The position numbers and the translations under genes are program-made. 17,427 nt of DNA from an uncultured Mailhella sp. (GTDB taxonomy: Bacteria > Desulfobacterota > Desulfovibrionia > Desulfovibrionales > Desulfovibrionaceae). The notes under the pieces were generated by a model that was given only the letters and a program-made list of their open reading frames with translations, was not told the origin of the DNA and ran no database searches. The stretch lies in contig CAOMFZ010000023.1 of NCBI GenBank assembly GCA_948482415.1, positions 1 through 17,427 of the forward strand, written 5' to 3'. This document shows, piece after piece, positions 15,179-17,427 of this stretch (its first letter is position 1; each line of letters begins with the position of its first letter).

Positions 15179-15844
15179 TTATTGTGCCTGATTTTTTTCC
15201 ACTAATTTTGAAATCGCAACCGCCAGATCATTGTAATGGGCAAAAATTGATTTTCTGATTATTTCGGGATCTTTTGTAAAAAATGCATCAACAACTATTT
15301 TGTGTCTGGAATAAAAAAAAGCGGGATTAAAGGTTTTTTTCCAATAATCGCGGCATAAGTATTTTGAAATATTGGAAGAAAAACGCCGTGCATTTTCAAC
15401 AAGCTGGTTGTTGGTGCAATGGGATAAAAGCATGTTGTGCAAAAGCTCATCAAGTTCAGAAAGTTCTGTAATATCTGCGGCTTCTTTACTTTTATTTTCC
15501 ATCTTTTTGAGGACGTTCAGCAAGTCTTTATTGTCATCTTCTGTCCAGTCTTTGAGGGACATAACAATGCCCTCACTTTCTAAAATAGCCGTCAGGGCAT
15601 ACCCGTCAATAATTTCTTTGGGGGATAAAATGCGAATAGTTTTTCCTTTTTGCGGTTCTGAAACAATAAGACCGTCTTGCGTAAGAATCTGTAAAGCTTC
15701 ACGAATTGGTGCACGGCTGATATTAAGAAATGAAGCCAAATCATTTTCTTTGACAGGGTCGCCAGGTTTTAATTTTCCTTGTTGTATCATTTTTCTAATA
15801 AATTGACTAACTTGGATAGCATATGTTTGCTTTTTAAAATCCAT
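15179..15844 (-). CDS. GntR-family regulator with FCD sensor domain
   Basis: A 221-residue FadR-type regulator. The N-terminal winged helix (about 7-73) carries VKENDLASFLNISRAPIREA and the wing LIVSEPQKGKTIRIL. The FCD domain (about 78-215) shows a metal/ligand set at D132, H136, H181 and H203. FCD proteins usually bind small carboxylates and act as repressors. Here the ligand may be the sulfonate or amino-acid substrate of the divergent enzyme pair. The ATG at 15844 has GAAGGTG about 6 nt upstream on the minus strand. It is transcribed away from ridA-cuyA, sharing their promoter region, so autoregulation and control of both is likely. Confidence 0.88.
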   Translation of the reverse strand: MDFKKQTYAIQVSQFIRKMIQQGKLKPGDPVKENDLASFLNISRAPIREALQILTQDGLIVSEPQKGKTIRILSPKEIIDGYALTAILESEGIVMSLKDWTEDDNKDLLNVLKKMENKSKEAADITELSELDELLHNMLLSHCTNNQLVENARRFSSNISKYLCRDYWKKTFNPAFFYSRHKIVVDAFFTKDPEIIRKSIFAHYNDLAVAISKLVEKNQAQ

Positions 15845-15870
15845 TTTACACCTTCATTTTAAGTTGTTGA

Positions 15871-15985
15871 ATTCTAGTCTATTATTTGAGTTTCTGTCAA
15901 GAATTATATGCCTTACTATGTAAAATTAATACAGAAAATGCTTGACAGCAGAGTTCAAAAAGAGTATTTATAAAATGTCGACATT
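15871..15985. promoter_or_regulatory. Symmetric divergent promoters and operator, gntR / ridA-cuyA
   Basis: Leftward promoter: TTGACA on the minus strand (15895-15900), an 18-bp spacer and TAGAAT (15871-15876). Rightward promoter: TTGACA (15942-15947) and a weaker TATTTA (15965-15970, 17-bp spacer) or TATAAA (15969-15974). The -35 boxes sit in exact inverted 8-mers CTGTCAAG (15894-15901) and CTTGACAG (15941-15948). AATGTCGACATT (15974-15985) is a perfect 12-bp palindrome at the expected rightward start site, well placed for repression by the GntR protein. A second small dyad, TTAC-TAT-GTAA, lies at 15913-15923. Confidence 0.6.
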
Positions 15986-16004
15986 AATATTGTATGAGGT
16001 TGCT

Positions 16005-16382
16005 ATGAAAAAAATCATTGCAAGTGACAAAGCTCCTAAAGCAATAGGTCCTTATTCACAAGCTGTTCAATTCGGTAATTTGGTATTCTTTTCCGGGCAG
16101 TTAGGGATTAATCCTGAAACCGGAAAACTTGCTGAAGGCGGCGTAAAGGCTCAGGCAAAACAAGCTTTAAAAAATATTAAAGCTATTTTGGAAGAAGCTG
16201 GAGCCTGTGTTGAAAATGTTATAAAAACAACTGTATTTATTACAAAAATGGATGATTTCCAAGATGTAAATGCAGTATATTCAACTGTTTTCAATAAGGA
16301 TTTTCCTGCACGCTCCTGCGTTGCTGTTCACCAGCTGCCATTAAACGCTTTGGTTGAAATTGAAATAGTTGTCGCACTATAA
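16005..16382 (+). CDS. ridA: RidA-family enamine/imine deaminase
   Basis: A 125-residue protein of standard RidA length. Motifs: SDKAPKAIGPYSQAVQFGN, FFSGQLGINPETGKL, AKQALKNIKAILEEAG, VIKTTVFITKMDDF, and the active-site FPARSCVAVHQLP with its arginine, ending LVEIEIVVAL. RidA hydrolyses reactive 2-aminoacrylate and related enamines released by PLP enzymes. The start at ATG 16005 is preferred over the open frame to 15942 since GAGGT lies 5 nt upstream and homology begins there; the upstream part also contains the promoter. It is 18 nt ahead of the PLP lyase gene, which would make exactly this intermediate. Confidence 0.92.
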   Translation: MKKIIASDKAPKAIGPYSQAVQFGNLVFFSGQLGINPETGKLAEGGVKAQAKQALKNIKAILEEAGACVENVIKTTVFITKMDDFQDVNAVYSTVFNKDFPARSCVAVHQLPLNALVEIEIVVAL

Positions 16383-16400
16383 GAATTAAGGAGATTTCAT

Positions 16401-17402
16401 ATGAATTTAGCGCAATTCCCACGCCGCGGGTATGTTCAGGAAGCTACTCCCATCGAATTTTTACCAAACTTTTCTAAAGCTCTTGGCAATAAAGTAAATG
16501 TTTATATCAAACGTGACGACCTTCTGCCAGGCACAGCCGGCGGCAATAAAACCCGTAAACTTGATTTCTGTATTGCTGATGCCCTTGCAAAAGGCTGTGA
16601 TACCATTATCACCTGCGGTGCTGTGCAATCAAACCACTGCCGTTTGACTTTGGCATGGTCTGTGAAAGAAGGGCTTGACTGCCATCTCGTTCTTGAAGAA
16701 CGTGTAAAAAACAGCTATAATCCGGAAGCCTCAGGCAATAACTTCCTTTTCCAGCTCCTTGGCGTAAAAAGCATTACTGTTGTTCCCGGCGGTTCCAATA
16801 TGATGGGCGAAATGGAAAAGGTTGCTGAAAAATTAAGAGCAGCAGGCAAGAAACCTTATATTGTTCCCGGCGGAGCTTCCAATGCGCTTGGCGCCCTTGG
16901 CTATGTCAGCTGCATGGAAGAAATCATGCATCAAATGTTTGAAAAAGGCTTAAACTTTGACCACATGGTAGTTCCAAGCGGTTCAGCTGGTACCCATGCC
17001 GGTATTATTGCAGGTATGATCGGCAATAATATCAATATCCCCGTAACCGGCATCGGCGTCAACCGTCCAAAAGCAGTACAGCAGGAAGCAGTGCATAAAC
17101 TGGCAAATCAGGCTCTCGAACTTATTGGCGTGGAACAACGCGTTCCTGCTGAAAAAGTTGTTGCCTTTGATGATTATGTCGGTCCCGGTTATTCTCTCCC
17201 CACTGACGCCATGGTTGAAGCCGTAAAACTTCTTGCACAGACCGAAGGCATTTTGCTTGACCCTGTATATTCCGGCAAAGCAATGTCCGGTCTTATTGAC
17301 CTCGTCAGAAAAGGATATTTCAAGGAAGGTGCCAACATTCTCTTCCTGCATACCGGCGGCTCACCGGCACTGTATGCTTACCTGGACAGCTTCCGTAAAT
17401 AA
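16401..17402 (+). CDS. cuyA: PLP-dependent lyase: L-cysteate sulfo-lyase (CuyA) or D-cysteine desulfhydrase
   Basis: A 333-residue fold-type II PLP enzyme of the ACC deaminase / D-cysteine desulfhydrase family. Visible: GGNKTRKLDF with the PLP lysine K50, QSNH (76-79) with the catalytic serine S77, phosphate-binding SGSAGTHAG (193-201), LDPVYSGKA with Y290, and HTGG (317-320). CuyA converts L-cysteate to pyruvate, sulfite and ammonium; DcyD makes pyruvate, sulfide and ammonium from D-cysteine. The EASGNNFLFQLLGV and LVLEERV segments resemble CuyA as I recall it and differ from E. coli DcyD, so I favour CuyA at about 0.65. AAGGAG lies 7 nt before the ATG. Codon choice looks more C-ending (AAC, TTC, GAC) than in ridA, suggesting high expression. 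Confidence 0.85.
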   Translation: MNLAQFPRRGYVQEATPIEFLPNFSKALGNKVNVYIKRDDLLPGTAGGNKTRKLDFCIADALAKGCDTIITCGAVQSNHCRLTLAWSVKEGLDCHLVLEERVKNSYNPEASGNNFLFQLLGVKSITVVPGGSNMMGEMEKVAEKLRAAGKKPYIVPGGASNALGALGYVSCMEEIMHQMFEKGLNFDHMVVPSGSAGTHAGIIAGMIGNNINIPVTGIGVNRPKAVQQEAVHKLANQALELIGVEQRVPAEKVVAFDDYVGPGYSLPTDAMVEAVKLLAQTEGILLDPVYSGKAMSGLIDLVRKGYFKEGANILFLHTGGSPALYAYLDSFRK

Positions 17403-17427
17403 ATAATACCGGCAGGAGTGAGCTTTT

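Noticed and set aside
15942..16004. 21-residue N-terminal extension of RidA
   Set aside because: It contains the promoter and palindrome; GAGGT and the family start both point to ATG 16005.
1..17427. CRISPR array, tRNA, rRNA, riboswitch, toxin-antitoxin or phage defence genes
   Set aside because: No regularly spaced repeats, no cloverleaf or rRNA stretches, no recognisable riboswitch core and no matching protein motifs were seen on either strand.

Overview
The window is about 43-44% GC by eye and carries dense, mostly intact bacterial genes. The gene mix fits a low-GC anaerobe of the Desulfovibrionaceae: a type III glutamine synthetase, a LysO-type lysine exporter, a degenerate GGDEF/TPR protein, a stand-alone TatA next to a tandem-ACT protein, and a RidA + cysteate/D-cysteine lyase pair. 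Bilophila, Taurinivorans or a relative is the likeliest source. That placement is an inference from gene content; no rRNA or other taxonomic marker is present. No tRNA, rRNA, CRISPR array, insertion sequence or phage gene was seen.

Layout. (1) 1-175 is non-coding and holds a repeat copy (61-134). (2) 176-2056 holds a short-chain dehydrogenase and a divergently transcribed AraC-type activator. (3) 2057-2538 is non-coding: a 140-bp element with perfect 17-bp inverted ends, a foldable stretch and a long hairpin. (4) 2539-7984 is a minus-strand block: phosphomannomutase/phosphoglucomutase, then a near-consensus promoter (6523-6551) driving pcm, yitT and the type III glutamine synthetase. (5) 8087-12836 is a tight plus-strand operon: small LABN-like membrane protein, TVP38/DedA-type membrane protein, LysO exporter, an 825-residue protein with two degenerate GGDEF-like domains and TPRs, and a 94-residue orphan. 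(6) 12898-13590 is a promoter followed by tatA and a tandem ACT protein. (7) 13639-14826 is a minus-strand MFS transporter with its own promoter. (8) 14896-15157 is non-coding repeat debris related to both repeats at the left end. (9) 15179-17402 is a GntR/FCD regulator divergent from ridA and a PLP lyase most like L-cysteate sulfo-lyase (CuyA).

How the genes may work together. The last module is the most coherent. The PLP lyase would split cysteate (or D-cysteine) through a 2-aminoacrylate intermediate, RidA would clear that reactive enamine, and the GntR protein would switch the pair through a shared promoter region containing a perfect 12-bp palindrome. If the lyase is CuyA, the sulfite released would feed sulfite respiration encoded elsewhere. 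The 8087-12836 operon looks like an envelope/lipid and amino-acid-export unit joined to a cytoplasmic scaffold protein with no enzymatic GGDEF signature. It is the least understood part of the window. The repeats at both ends form a small family of mosaic non-coding elements.
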